Notes under the pieces: generated by a model | Databases searched by the model: none | What the model saw: only the letters and a program-made list of their open reading frames with translations | What the model was told of the DNA's origin: nothing | Assembly (NCBI RefSeq): GCF_002895945.1 | Contig: NZ_NPZB01000001.1 | Location: 697,501-761,500 of the forward strand | Length of the DNA stretch: 64,000 bases | Origin: Solilutibacter silvestris | GTDB taxonomy: Bacteria; Pseudomonadota; Gammaproteobacteria; Xanthomonadales; Xanthomonadaceae | Direction of reading: 5' to 3' | Position numbers and translations under genes: made by a program | Part shown: positions 40,801 through 46,997 of the stretch, piece by piece | Layout: each line of letters opens with the position of its first letter | Numbering within the stretch: the stretch's first letter is position 1

Positions 40801-41261
40801 AGCGGGACGGTCTTGCCGCCATCGATGCGTTCAAGCGACAAGCGCAGCGGCTGGCGTTGCACATGCAGGACCAGCGCATCGGTGCGGATGCGGATTTCAC
40901 TGGCGTCCTGTTCCAGCGTCGCGTTGACCTTGGACGCAGGTTGCGACAGCACGACGATCGGGGTGGCCTTGTCGCCCGAAGGGGTCAGCACGCCGTTGCG
41001 CCCGGCCTGGACGCGGATCGTGTCGGCGCGCAGGACGTCGATGCGCAGGCGGCTTCCACTGGCGGTGGTGATCTCCCAGGCCGGGGCGGTCGCGTCATTG
41101 GTGGCGACCGGCGCGATGGTGCGGAGGTCGCCCACGGAGGCGGCACAGGCCGATCCCGTCAGTGCCAGCAATGAGGCCGCCAATGCGACAACCAATCCGT
41201 TTCTACGTGGTAAGCGATTCGACAACTTCGACCCCCGGAGTGCCGCGTTTGTTTGCGGCAT
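37866..41261 (-). CDS. Exported GH31 glycoside hydrolase with discoidin-like and NPCBM domains, probable alpha-N-acetylgalactosaminidase
   Basis: 1131 residues from the ATG at 41261; an upstream ATG adds 23 residues before the signal peptide (about 20-43). The order is a GH31 N-terminal beta domain, a GH31 barrel (about 250-580) and its C-terminal sheets. Then comes a F5/8-like carbohydrate-binding region (about 825-940; HKLENAFDDDPGTWF, HEWTIGFG) and an NPCBM domain at the end (GLRFQHGLGVGASSRIDF, LGVDDSCRDAG). Probable catalytic nucleophile is Asp390 (KLDVAWTG) and acid/base Asp441 (WTGDQSGSW), 51 apart. GH31 contains alpha-glucosidases, but members with NPCBM domains include alpha-N-acetylgalactosaminidases, and the adjacent agaS-agaK-agaZ genes favour GalNAc. 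The substrate claim is inferred. Confidence 0.85.
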   Translation of the reverse strand: MPQTNAALRGSKLSNRLPRRNGLVVALAASLLALTGSACAASVGDLRTIAPVATNDATAPAWEITTASGSRLRIDVLRADTIRVQAGRNGVLTPSGDKATPIVVLSQPASKVNATLEQDASEIRIRTDALVLHVQRQPLRLSLERIDGGKTVPLWHELQPLDLAKEQSVQTLSSDAGEHFFGGGQQNGRFEFKGRELPISYSGGWEEGDRPSPAPMLLSSHGWGMLRNTWSDGTYDLRQAESSTLLHREDRFDAYYFVGATLHDLLDRYTALTGRAKMLPRWALSYGDADCYNDGDNKKKPGTVPQGWSDGPTGTTPDVIDSVAKKYRDNDMPGGWILPNDGYGCGYTDLQKTVQGLAKYGFRTGLWTENGVAKIAWEVGTAGTRVQKLDVAWTGKGYQFAMDANHSAYDGILNNSDSRPFLWTVMGWAGIQRYAVAWTGDQSGSWDYIRWHIPTLIGSGLSGYAYATGDVDGIFGGSPETYTRDLQWKSFTPVLMGMSGWSANERKHPWAFDEPYRSINRDYLKLKMRLTPYMYGLTREAETSGTPIVRGLMWDNPQDPQALTEAHKYQFLLGRDLLVAPVYRSQAASRGWRRDIHLPTGRWFDYWDGRQVTAGAQGVQIDRQVELKTLPLFVRAGAILPMYPEMLFDGEKPLDEVTFDLYPQGESQYVLYEDDGNTRRYQQGESSEQTITMHAPTDGSGEVRVRIDGVKGQYAGQLSQRRYALRMLSRQRPNAVQLDGRTLPYLPDQKALAAANEGWTFDASARHGTVLVRMPASDIRGTHEVRFDIAVAPAPADDVFPNAPALGRALPADSLVVVNRPAEEPGHKLENAFDDDPGTWFRTVRNQAIHTGAHEWTIGFGERKLIDGIELAPRNDKNWKAGQIRDYEIYMADSNGEWGEPIARGQLKLLQGMQKIEFAPHAGRLLRFRVLSVQDPERDSANNNDPMVLAAQGGSARAVDALQPRDVGPITLSTFHILEHQAADRPEQQRYLSELALPPALAKSVARDHAFGGKSPLVMNGLRFQHGLGVGASSRIDFALDGNWQMLRADLGVDDSCRDAGSLRFQVWSGDRLLYDSGVVKAPGVVKPELDIRGLNRISLRTLGAQSPKVCGNWANAVLIGQQGDKASVSP

Positions 41262-41535
41262 GTGAAAGCAATCGCTTGACTCTAGGGCAGGGATTTTCCG
41301 AATGTCAATCAAAATGAAACTAAATTGCAAGATTAATGGGGAAAACGAAAGATCGCAGCGCCACTTTATTTCGAATTACCGCATTCAGGATTAGGGCAGA
41401 GGCCATCAAGCCATTGCGAGTGCGTATACGGCGCATGGATCATTTGGCGGCAATTCGAAACTTTTCATTTATTTTCGATATTTGACATTTCGAAAGAAAA
41501 TGGCCATCGTGGTCCCGTCCCATCGAGTTTCGACC
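41262..41535. promoter_or_regulatory. AT-rich divergent control region of the GalNAc locus with AgaR-like operator candidates
   Basis: 274 bases, clearly richer in A+T than its surroundings, between the GH31 and agaS starts. TTTCATTTATTTTC (41463-41476, plus) and TTTCATTTTGATTG (41319-41306, minus) resemble the TTTCRTTTYRTTTY core known for E. coli AgaR, one site before each transcription unit. TTCGAA palindromes recur at 41370-41375, 41454-41459 and 41489-41494, the last inside ATTTCGAAAG. AAGC-GATT-GCTT lies at 41266-41277, minus strand. I see no clear sigma-70 hexamers with standard spacing. Confidence 0.5.
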
Positions 41536-42690
41536 ATGCACGCGATTCCGCTTTCGGATGATTCAACCTGGCAGCACCTTGGCGGTGGCCACACCCATGC
41601 CGAGATTGCCCAGCAGCCGGCGTTGTGGGCCGAGCTGGCCGATACCCTAGAACGCGAGCAGACAGCGCTTACGACCTTCCTCGGTGATTGGCTGCGCGAT
41701 CCGCTGAACCGGGTGATCTTCACCGGCGCCGGCAGTTCCGGATTCATTGCCGAGATGGTCGCCGATCGCATCAATGCGCAATGGCCGGCCGACGTGCGCG
41801 CGATCCACACCACGTCATTGCTCACGCATCCCGATCATTACTTGCAGCGTGATCGCCCGACGCTGCTGGTCTCGTTCGGACGCAGCGGGTCGAGCCCGGA
41901 AAGCGTCGCCGCCGTCGAGCTGGTACGCGACTACGTCACGACCACGCGCTTCCTCGACATCACCTGCAATGCCGATGGCGAACTCGCGCGCCGTGGCCAC
42001 GGTCGCGCCGATACCTTCACCCTGCTGATGCCGGCCGCGAGTTGCGATCGCGCCTTCGCAATGACCAGCAGCCTGACCTGCATGTTGCTGGCCGCGCTCG
42101 CCACCTTCGAAGATGCGCCATGGTCGCAGCGACTGGAGCAGTTGCGCAGCGTCGCCGCGCTTGGCCACGATGCACTGGCGCAGTGGGAAGCCGCGGTCGC
42201 GGAGTTGGCGCTGGCGCCGCATGCGCGCGTGATCTACCTCGGCAGCGGTCCGCTGGAAGGCTGGACGCGCGAAGCCTCGCTGAAGTTGCTGGAACTCACC
42301 GCCGGTCGCGTGCCGGCATTCGCCAATTCACCGTTGGGTTTCCGCCACGGCCCGAAATCCCTGCTCGATGGCGAGACGCTGGTGGTGGTGGTGCGCAGCA
42401 CGCAGGCGCTTTCACGCAGCTACGAACAGGATTTGCTCGACGAATTGCGTCGTGATGGCATTGCCGGTCGCGTGTTGTCGCTTGGTCCGGCGATCGCTGG
42501 CGCCAACGATGACGTGACGCTGACCGTGCCGGCGTTGCCCGATGCGTGGCTGGCGCCAGTGTGGTTGACGTTCGCGCAGCGCTATGCCCTGTATCGTTCC
42601 GCCGCACTCGGTTTCACCCCGGACAATCCCTTCCCGGATGGCACGGTCAATCGCGTCGTGCAGGGCGTGACCATCCATCGCCATGGCTGA
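41536..42690 (+). CDS. agaS: SIS-domain sugar-phosphate deaminase/isomerase AgaS
   Basis: 384 residues from the ATG at 41536 (MHAIPLSDDSTWQHLGGGHT), the length of E. coli AgaS; upstream starts at 41500 (ATG) and 41482 (TTG) are in frame but overlap the control region. Two SIS domains are present, with VIFTGAGSSGFIAEM, TLLVSFGRSGSSPESVAAVE and FANSPLGFRHGPKSLLDGET. AgaS converts galactosamine-6-phosphate to tagatose-6-phosphate with release of ammonia in GalNAc catabolism. Its last 8 bases overlap the kinase gene. A GlmS-type synthase is excluded by the absence of a glutaminase domain. Confidence 0.9.
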   Translation: MHAIPLSDDSTWQHLGGGHTHAEIAQQPALWAELADTLEREQTALTTFLGDWLRDPLNRVIFTGAGSSGFIAEMVADRINAQWPADVRAIHTTSLLTHPDHYLQRDRPTLLVSFGRSGSSPESVAAVELVRDYVTTTRFLDITCNADGELARRGHGRADTFTLLMPAASCDRAFAMTSSLTCMLLAALATFEDAPWSQRLEQLRSVAALGHDALAQWEAAVAELALAPHARVIYLGSGPLEGWTREASLKLLELTAGRVPAFANSPLGFRHGPKSLLDGETLVVVVRSTQALSRSYEQDLLDELRRDGIAGRVLSLGPAIAGANDDVTLTVPALPDAWLAPVWLTFAQRYALYRSAALGFTPDNPFPDGTVNRVVQGVTIHRHG

Positions 42691-43636
42691 GACCTCCGGC
42701 GAACGCGGCGCGCATCTCTGGTACGGCGTCGATGTCGGCGGCACCAAGATCGAGCTGGTCGCCTGCGATGACTCGCTGCAGGTGCTGCATCGCCAGCGCG
42801 TCACCACGCCGGCGCGGGATTATCCGGCCTTCCTCGATGCCGTCGCCGCACTCGTTGCGAATGTCGATGCGGAACTCGGGCGTCAATGCGATGCCATCGG
42901 CATCGGTTTGCCCGGCGTGGTCGATCGCGAGAGTGGCCTGGGTTTCAGCGTGAACGTTCCGGCGATCACCGGAAAGCCGGTCGTCGCCGATTTGCGCACG
43001 CGCCTGCAGCGGCCGTTGTGCATCGGCAACGACCTGCAATGTTTCGCCATCTCCGAGGCGAACGGCGGTGCCGCAGCGGGCTATCCGACGATGATCGGTG
43101 CCATCCTCGGCACCGGCGCCGGCGGTGGTTACTGCATCGATGGCCGACTGCTCTCCGGCCACAACGGCCTCGGTGTCGAATGGGGGCACTGGACGGTGCC
43201 GGCCACCCTCGTCGCGAAATACGCCTTGCCGATCCACGACTGCGCCTGCGGCTTGCCCGGCTGCATCGAGTGCTATGTCTCCGGCACCGGCCTGGCGCGC
43301 CTGCATCGCCACCTCGGCGGCAATGCCGAAGACGCCAATGCGGTGATCGCTGCGGCGCACGCGGGCGATGCTGCGGCGATACGCGCTCTGGCGATCCATC
43401 TCGACCTGCTGGGCCACGCCCTCGCCGACGTGGTGAAGGCCTTCGATCCGCACGTGATCGTGCTCGGCGGCGGCCTGTCGAAACTGGACGCGTTGTATCG
43501 CGACCTTCCGGCGGCGATCGCCGTGCACCTCTTCCGCAATACCAGCGTGCCGCCGATCCTGCCGCCGGTGTTCGGCGATGCCGGCGGCGCGCGCGGTGCC
43601 GCGTTGCTGGCGCGGCAACACGCCCGCGCGCACTGA
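42683..43636 (+). CDS. agaK: ROK-family N-acetylgalactosamine kinase
   Basis: 317 residues, overlapping agaS by 8 bases. The ROK fold is complete: phosphate-binding GVDVGGTKIELVACDD, GIGLPGVVD, catalytic-Asp motif CIGNDLQC, adenosine motif GAILGTGAGGGYCIDG and the zinc site in GVEWGHW, HDCACGLPGCIECYVSG. ROK proteins phosphorylate N-acetylhexosamines or glucose. Because it sits between agaS and agaZ, GalNAc is the expected substrate, as for AgaK of Shewanella; N-acetylglucosamine kinase activity is the main alternative and cannot be excluded from sequence. Confidence 0.85.
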   Translation: MAETSGERGAHLWYGVDVGGTKIELVACDDSLQVLHRQRVTTPARDYPAFLDAVAALVANVDAELGRQCDAIGIGLPGVVDRESGLGFSVNVPAITGKPVVADLRTRLQRPLCIGNDLQCFAISEANGGAAAGYPTMIGAILGTGAGGGYCIDGRLLSGHNGLGVEWGHWTVPATLVAKYALPIHDCACGLPGCIECYVSGTGLARLHRHLGGNAEDANAVIAAAHAGDAAAIRALAIHLDLLGHALADVVKAFDPHVIVLGGGLSKLDALYRDLPAAIAVHLFRNTSVPPILPPVFGDAGGARGAALLARQHARAH

Positions 43637-43678
43637 CTGTTCGCGCCGGACCCCAACACGATCAATACGGAGCATCAC

Positions 43679-44980
43679 GTGTCCCTTCTCCAGTCCATCA
43701 TCGACGCCCATCGCCATGGCGAAGCTGTCGGCATCTGCAGTGTGTGTTGCAGCAACGATCAGGTGTTGCTGGCGGCGATGGACGTGGCATCGGAATACGG
43801 CACGCCCCTGCTGATCGAAGCGACCTCCAACCAGGTCGACCAGTTCGGCGGCTACACCGGGATGACGCCGGTGCAATTCCGCGACTACGTGCTGGAACTC
43901 GCGCGTGGCCATGGTTTCCCGGTCGAACGCCTGATCCTCGGCGGCGATCATCTCGGTCCGAATGCCTGGCAGAAACTTCCCGCTGCGAAAGCGATGGCGC
44001 ATGCGCAGGAATTGATCCGCGCCTACGTTGCCGCCGGCTTCGAAAAAATCCATCTCGACTGCAGCATGTCCTGCGCCGATGATCCGCTGCCGTTGCCCGA
44101 CGAAACCGTGGCCGAACGTTCGGCCTTGCTGGCGCGCATCGCGGAAACCACCGCTGCGGAAGCCGGCCTGCCACCGCCGGTGTACGTGATTGGTACCGAA
44201 GTGCCGACGCCCGGTGGTGAAGCGTCACTCGACGCGGGACTGCAGGTGACGACACCGCAAGCGGCGGCGAAGACGCTGGAGATCCATCGCCAGGCATTCT
44301 CCGCGCCCGATCTGGCAGCGGCATGGCAGCGGGTGATCGCGATGGTGGTGCAACCCGGCGTCGATTTCGACCACAGCGACGTCCATCATTACGATCCTGT
44401 GGCTGCAGCGGAACTGTCGCGCTTCCTCGAAGCGCAACCGCGCATCGTCTTCGAAGCGCATTCCACCGATTACCAGACCGAAGACTCGTTGCACGCGCTG
44501 GTGCGCGATCATTTCGCCATCCTCAAGGTCGGCCCGGCCGCGACCTATGCCTGGCGCGAGGCACTATTCGCGCTGGCGGCGATCGAGGACGAACTGGTGC
44601 CGGAAGCGCAACGTTCCAATCTCGTCGCAACGCTCGAGCGTTGCATGTTGCGCAACCCGAAACACTGGCAGCAGCACTACCACGGCGACGAACAGCAATT
44701 GCACTTGTTGCGCAAATACGCGCTGAGCGATCGCAGTCGCTATTACTGGGGCGAACCCGAGCTGCGCGCGGCGATCGACACCTTGATCGCCAACCTGCGC
44801 CAGCACGCGCCGCCGAAGATGATCGTCAGCCAGGTCCTGCCGGAACAGGCACGCGCGCAGTTCGAGGGACGCCTGCAAAACGATCCGCTGGCACTGGTGC
44901 GCGACAAGATCGCCACGCGCCTGGCCGAATATGCCCGTGCCTGCGCCCGCAATCGCGCAGGCGTGCGGCCGGGACGCTAA
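43679..44980 (+). CDS. agaZ: Tagatose-bisphosphate aldolase subunit / GatZ-KbaZ-AgaZ family protein
   Basis: 433 residues starting with GTG at 43679, with GGAG 8 bases upstream. The class II aldolase-like barrel shows LLIEATSNQVDQFGGYTGMT, LILGGDHLGPNAWQ, KIHLDCSMSCADD, and VFEAHSTDYQT. In E. coli GatZ and KbaZ support the catalytic partner GatY/KbaY; in Shewanella an AgaZ protein is part of the GalNAc pathway without a dedicated partner next to it. No GatY/KbaY gene lies in the window. It should cleave tagatose-1,6-bisphosphate to glyceraldehyde-3-phosphate and dihydroxyacetone phosphate, with or without a partner encoded elsewhere. Confidence 0.88.
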   Translation: MSLLQSIIDAHRHGEAVGICSVCCSNDQVLLAAMDVASEYGTPLLIEATSNQVDQFGGYTGMTPVQFRDYVLELARGHGFPVERLILGGDHLGPNAWQKLPAAKAMAHAQELIRAYVAAGFEKIHLDCSMSCADDPLPLPDETVAERSALLARIAETTAAEAGLPPPVYVIGTEVPTPGGEASLDAGLQVTTPQAAAKTLEIHRQAFSAPDLAAAWQRVIAMVVQPGVDFDHSDVHHYDPVAAAELSRFLEAQPRIVFEAHSTDYQTEDSLHALVRDHFAILKVGPAATYAWREALFALAAIEDELVPEAQRSNLVATLERCMLRNPKHWQQHYHGDEQQLHLLRKYALSDRSRYYWGEPELRAAIDTLIANLRQHAPPKMIVSQVLPEQARAQFEGRLQNDPLALVRDKIATRLAEYARACARNRAGVRPGR

Positions 44981-45016
44981 GCTTCCCCTTTGCCGCGAAC
45001 AGCGAACCGTCCCGAC

Positions 45017-45793
45017 ATGCGCAATACCCGCCGCCGCCGCGAACAGATCCTGCAATTGCTGGTCAAGCACGGCGAGGTGCATGTCGCCGATCTGGTGGAT
45101 CGCTTCGAAGTGTCATCGGTGACGATTCGTTCCGATCTCACCCACATCGAATCGCAGGGCCTGGCCAATCGCAACCATGGTGGCGCGGCGCTGGTGCGAA
45201 CGCCGCCGCAGGAGCAGGACATCCGCGAGAAGGATGTGCTGAACCACCCGATCAAGGACGCCATCGGTGCGCAAGCGGCACGCCTGGTGAAACCGGGCGA
45301 CAACATCATCATCGATTCCGGTTCCACCACGATGATGCTGGCGCACCATCTGCGCGATCACCAGGACCTGATCGTGATGACCAACGGCCTCAACATCGCC
45401 TGGGAACTCGCCAGCGCGCCCGGCGTGGAACTGCGCCTGACCGGCGGCCTGCTGCGCAAGCAGGCGTTGTCGCTGCAGGGCACGCAGGCCGAGGCCAGCC
45501 TCAATTCCTACGGCTTCGACACGCTGTTCCTTGGCGTCGATGGCCTCGACCTGCAATTCGGCCTGACCACCCACGACGAAGCCGAAGCCAACCTCAACCA
45601 TCGCATGGTCGAGCGTGCGCGCAGGGTGGTGGTGCTGACAGACGCCTCGAAGTTCGGGCGCGTCAGCCTGCATCGCATCGCATTGCTCGACCAGGTCCAC
45701 ACCGTGATCACCGACGCCGGCATCAGCAGCGAATACAACGAAGGATTGCAGCGGCTGGGGATTGAAGTGATCGTGGTGGATTCGCGGGGTTGA
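45017..45793 (+). CDS. agaR: DeoR-family transcriptional regulator AgaR
   Basis: 258 residues from the ATG at 45017; a TTG 27 bases upstream is in frame but unneeded. The N-terminal winged helix-turn-helix is VHVADLVDRFEVSSVTIRSDL, with the family motif NRNHGGAAL. The sugar-phosphate sensor domain contains IIDSGSTTMMLAHHL, LTGGLLRKQALSLQG and LTDASKFGR. DeoR regulators of this branch repress sugar catabolic genes until a phosphorylated sugar (here perhaps GalNAc-6-P, GalN-6-P or tagatose-6-P) releases them. It closes the plus-strand operon, and AgaR-like motifs lie at 41302-41323 and 41459-41482. Confidence 0.88.
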   Translation: MRNTRRRREQILQLLVKHGEVHVADLVDRFEVSSVTIRSDLTHIESQGLANRNHGGAALVRTPPQEQDIREKDVLNHPIKDAIGAQAARLVKPGDNIIIDSGSTTMMLAHHLRDHQDLIVMTNGLNIAWELASAPGVELRLTGGLLRKQALSLQGTQAEASLNSYGFDTLFLGVDGLDLQFGLTTHDEAEANLNHRMVERARRVVVLTDASKFGRVSLHRIALLDQVHTVITDAGISSEYNEGLQRLGIEVIVVDSRG

Positions 45794-45809
45794 GGGCGGA
45801 AGATCGCGG

Positions 45810-46997
45810 TTATCGTGGACTGATGCCTGCAACTGGCAGGGAAACAGGAATGCCTTCCTGTTCGATCGTTCGCGCAAGCATGCGTTGCGACAATTCTTCC
45901 CAGCCGGCGTCCCACGCGTTTCGCGCCATGTTGCTGCGGGCAGCCTCGGTTGTTTCTGACAACAGGGCTTGAGGTAATCGCTGGGCATCCATCAGCCAGG
46001 GATGAAACGAATGCCGCTGGATGCATGCGTTGCGGAGATGTGCCGCAATTCTGAATCCGCCTTGATCGATGTCGCCCCAGTGATAGACCGGAACCTGCTT
46101 CGGAATTGTTTCCAGAATGTGTGCGCAAGCGCGGCACCAGCTGGGAGAGGGCATGCCGCCGGTGTAGAGGATCAGGCCGCTTTCGGCATCCGGATGTTGG
46201 CTGGCCTGATGGAAGGTGGTCAGGTTTTCGATGCTCAGAACCCAGCTAGGCGCACCCGAATATCCAGTGATGTGCTGATTGGAGACGCCAATGAACGGCT
46301 GTGCAATTCGGCAATCCTGTGATCCGCTTAGCATCAGGGAGCCGGTGCCGGCGACCAGGAAAGGTTGCGGCTCCTTTACCAGTCCCAGCGCGCTGAAAAC
46401 CTCCTCCTGCTGCCTTGCCGGTGAAGTGAGTTGTTCCGCGGTCAGCAGATCGATATGGCGCGAGAGCGTCTCGATTCGTTTCGTGTCGCGGAACAAGCCA
46501 CGACTGAACACCCTGACGATCTGGTCTGCGCCATCGATTTGCTTCAGGGCATCGAGCACGCGCAAGGCGTCGGCGAAATCGGATGCGCTTTCCATCCCGA
46601 GTCCGCGTGGCGACTTCAAGGCCACCCATGCGCCCAGCAATTCAGTCACGCGATGATCGCGCGCCAACCATGCATCCAGAATGTCGCGTGCCTGCTGCGC
46701 CGCTTCGGATCTGGTCGTGATGCCCAGGAAGGATGCCAGTTTGTTCGCATCCAGTAAACGGACCTGCTCCAGCGGGCGATCCGCACCGCCTTGTTTTGCC
46801 CAGCCCAGTTGCACGGCGCCAGCGCGTTCGGCCGCAGCGAGACGGGCGTGGCACTGCTGGCGCTGTTCGTAATCTTGTTGCCAGTATGGGGAATTCTTGT
46901 CGCTGAAATTTACCGGATTGACGCGCGCGGAGTGACGCAGCAGGGCGCGTTCACCCCGCTGCAGCAGATCGGCCAGTACTTCGTCAGCCAGCGGCAT
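45810..46997 (-). CDS. jetD: Wadjet JetD nuclease subunit (Toprim / DUF2220)
   Basis: 395 residues from the ATG at 46997; longer readings run through jetC. The N-terminal half is a DNA-binding/arm region rich in Leu and Arg; the C-terminal half is the Toprim-like DUF2220 domain with the metal residues in VLSIENLTTF and YHWGDIDQGGFRIAAHL. In characterised Wadjet systems JetD is related to topoisomerase VI subunit A and cuts the DNA after the JetABC condensin has extruded a small closed circle. It overlaps jetC by 14 bases and ends 17 bases from the convergent agaR stop. Confidence 0.9.
   Translation of the reverse strand: MPLADEVLADLLQRGERALLRHSARVNPVNFSDKNSPYWQQDYEQRQQCHARLAAAERAGAVQLGWAKQGGADRPLEQVRLLDANKLASFLGITTRSEAAQQARDILDAWLARDHRVTELLGAWVALKSPRGLGMESASDFADALRVLDALKQIDGADQIVRVFSRGLFRDTKRIETLSRHIDLLTAEQLTSPARQQEEVFSALGLVKEPQPFLVAGTGSLMLSGSQDCRIAQPFIGVSNQHITGYSGAPSWVLSIENLTTFHQASQHPDAESGLILYTGGMPSPSWCRACAHILETIPKQVPVYHWGDIDQGGFRIAAHLRNACIQRHSFHPWLMDAQRLPQALLSETTEAARSNMARNAWDAGWEELSQRMLARTIEQEGIPVSLPVAGISPR

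Noticed and set aside
37944-41174. A 1076-codon plus-strand frame opposite the GH31 gene
   Set aside because: Antisense shadow of a gene with clear catalytic and binding domains; composition is typical of a complementary frame.
37866-41261. Plain alpha-glucosidase as the name for the GH31 enzyme
   Set aside because: The fold is GH31, but the active-site flanks, NPCBM domain and GalNAc gene neighbours fit an alpha-N-acetylgalactosaminidase better. I kept the name as probable.
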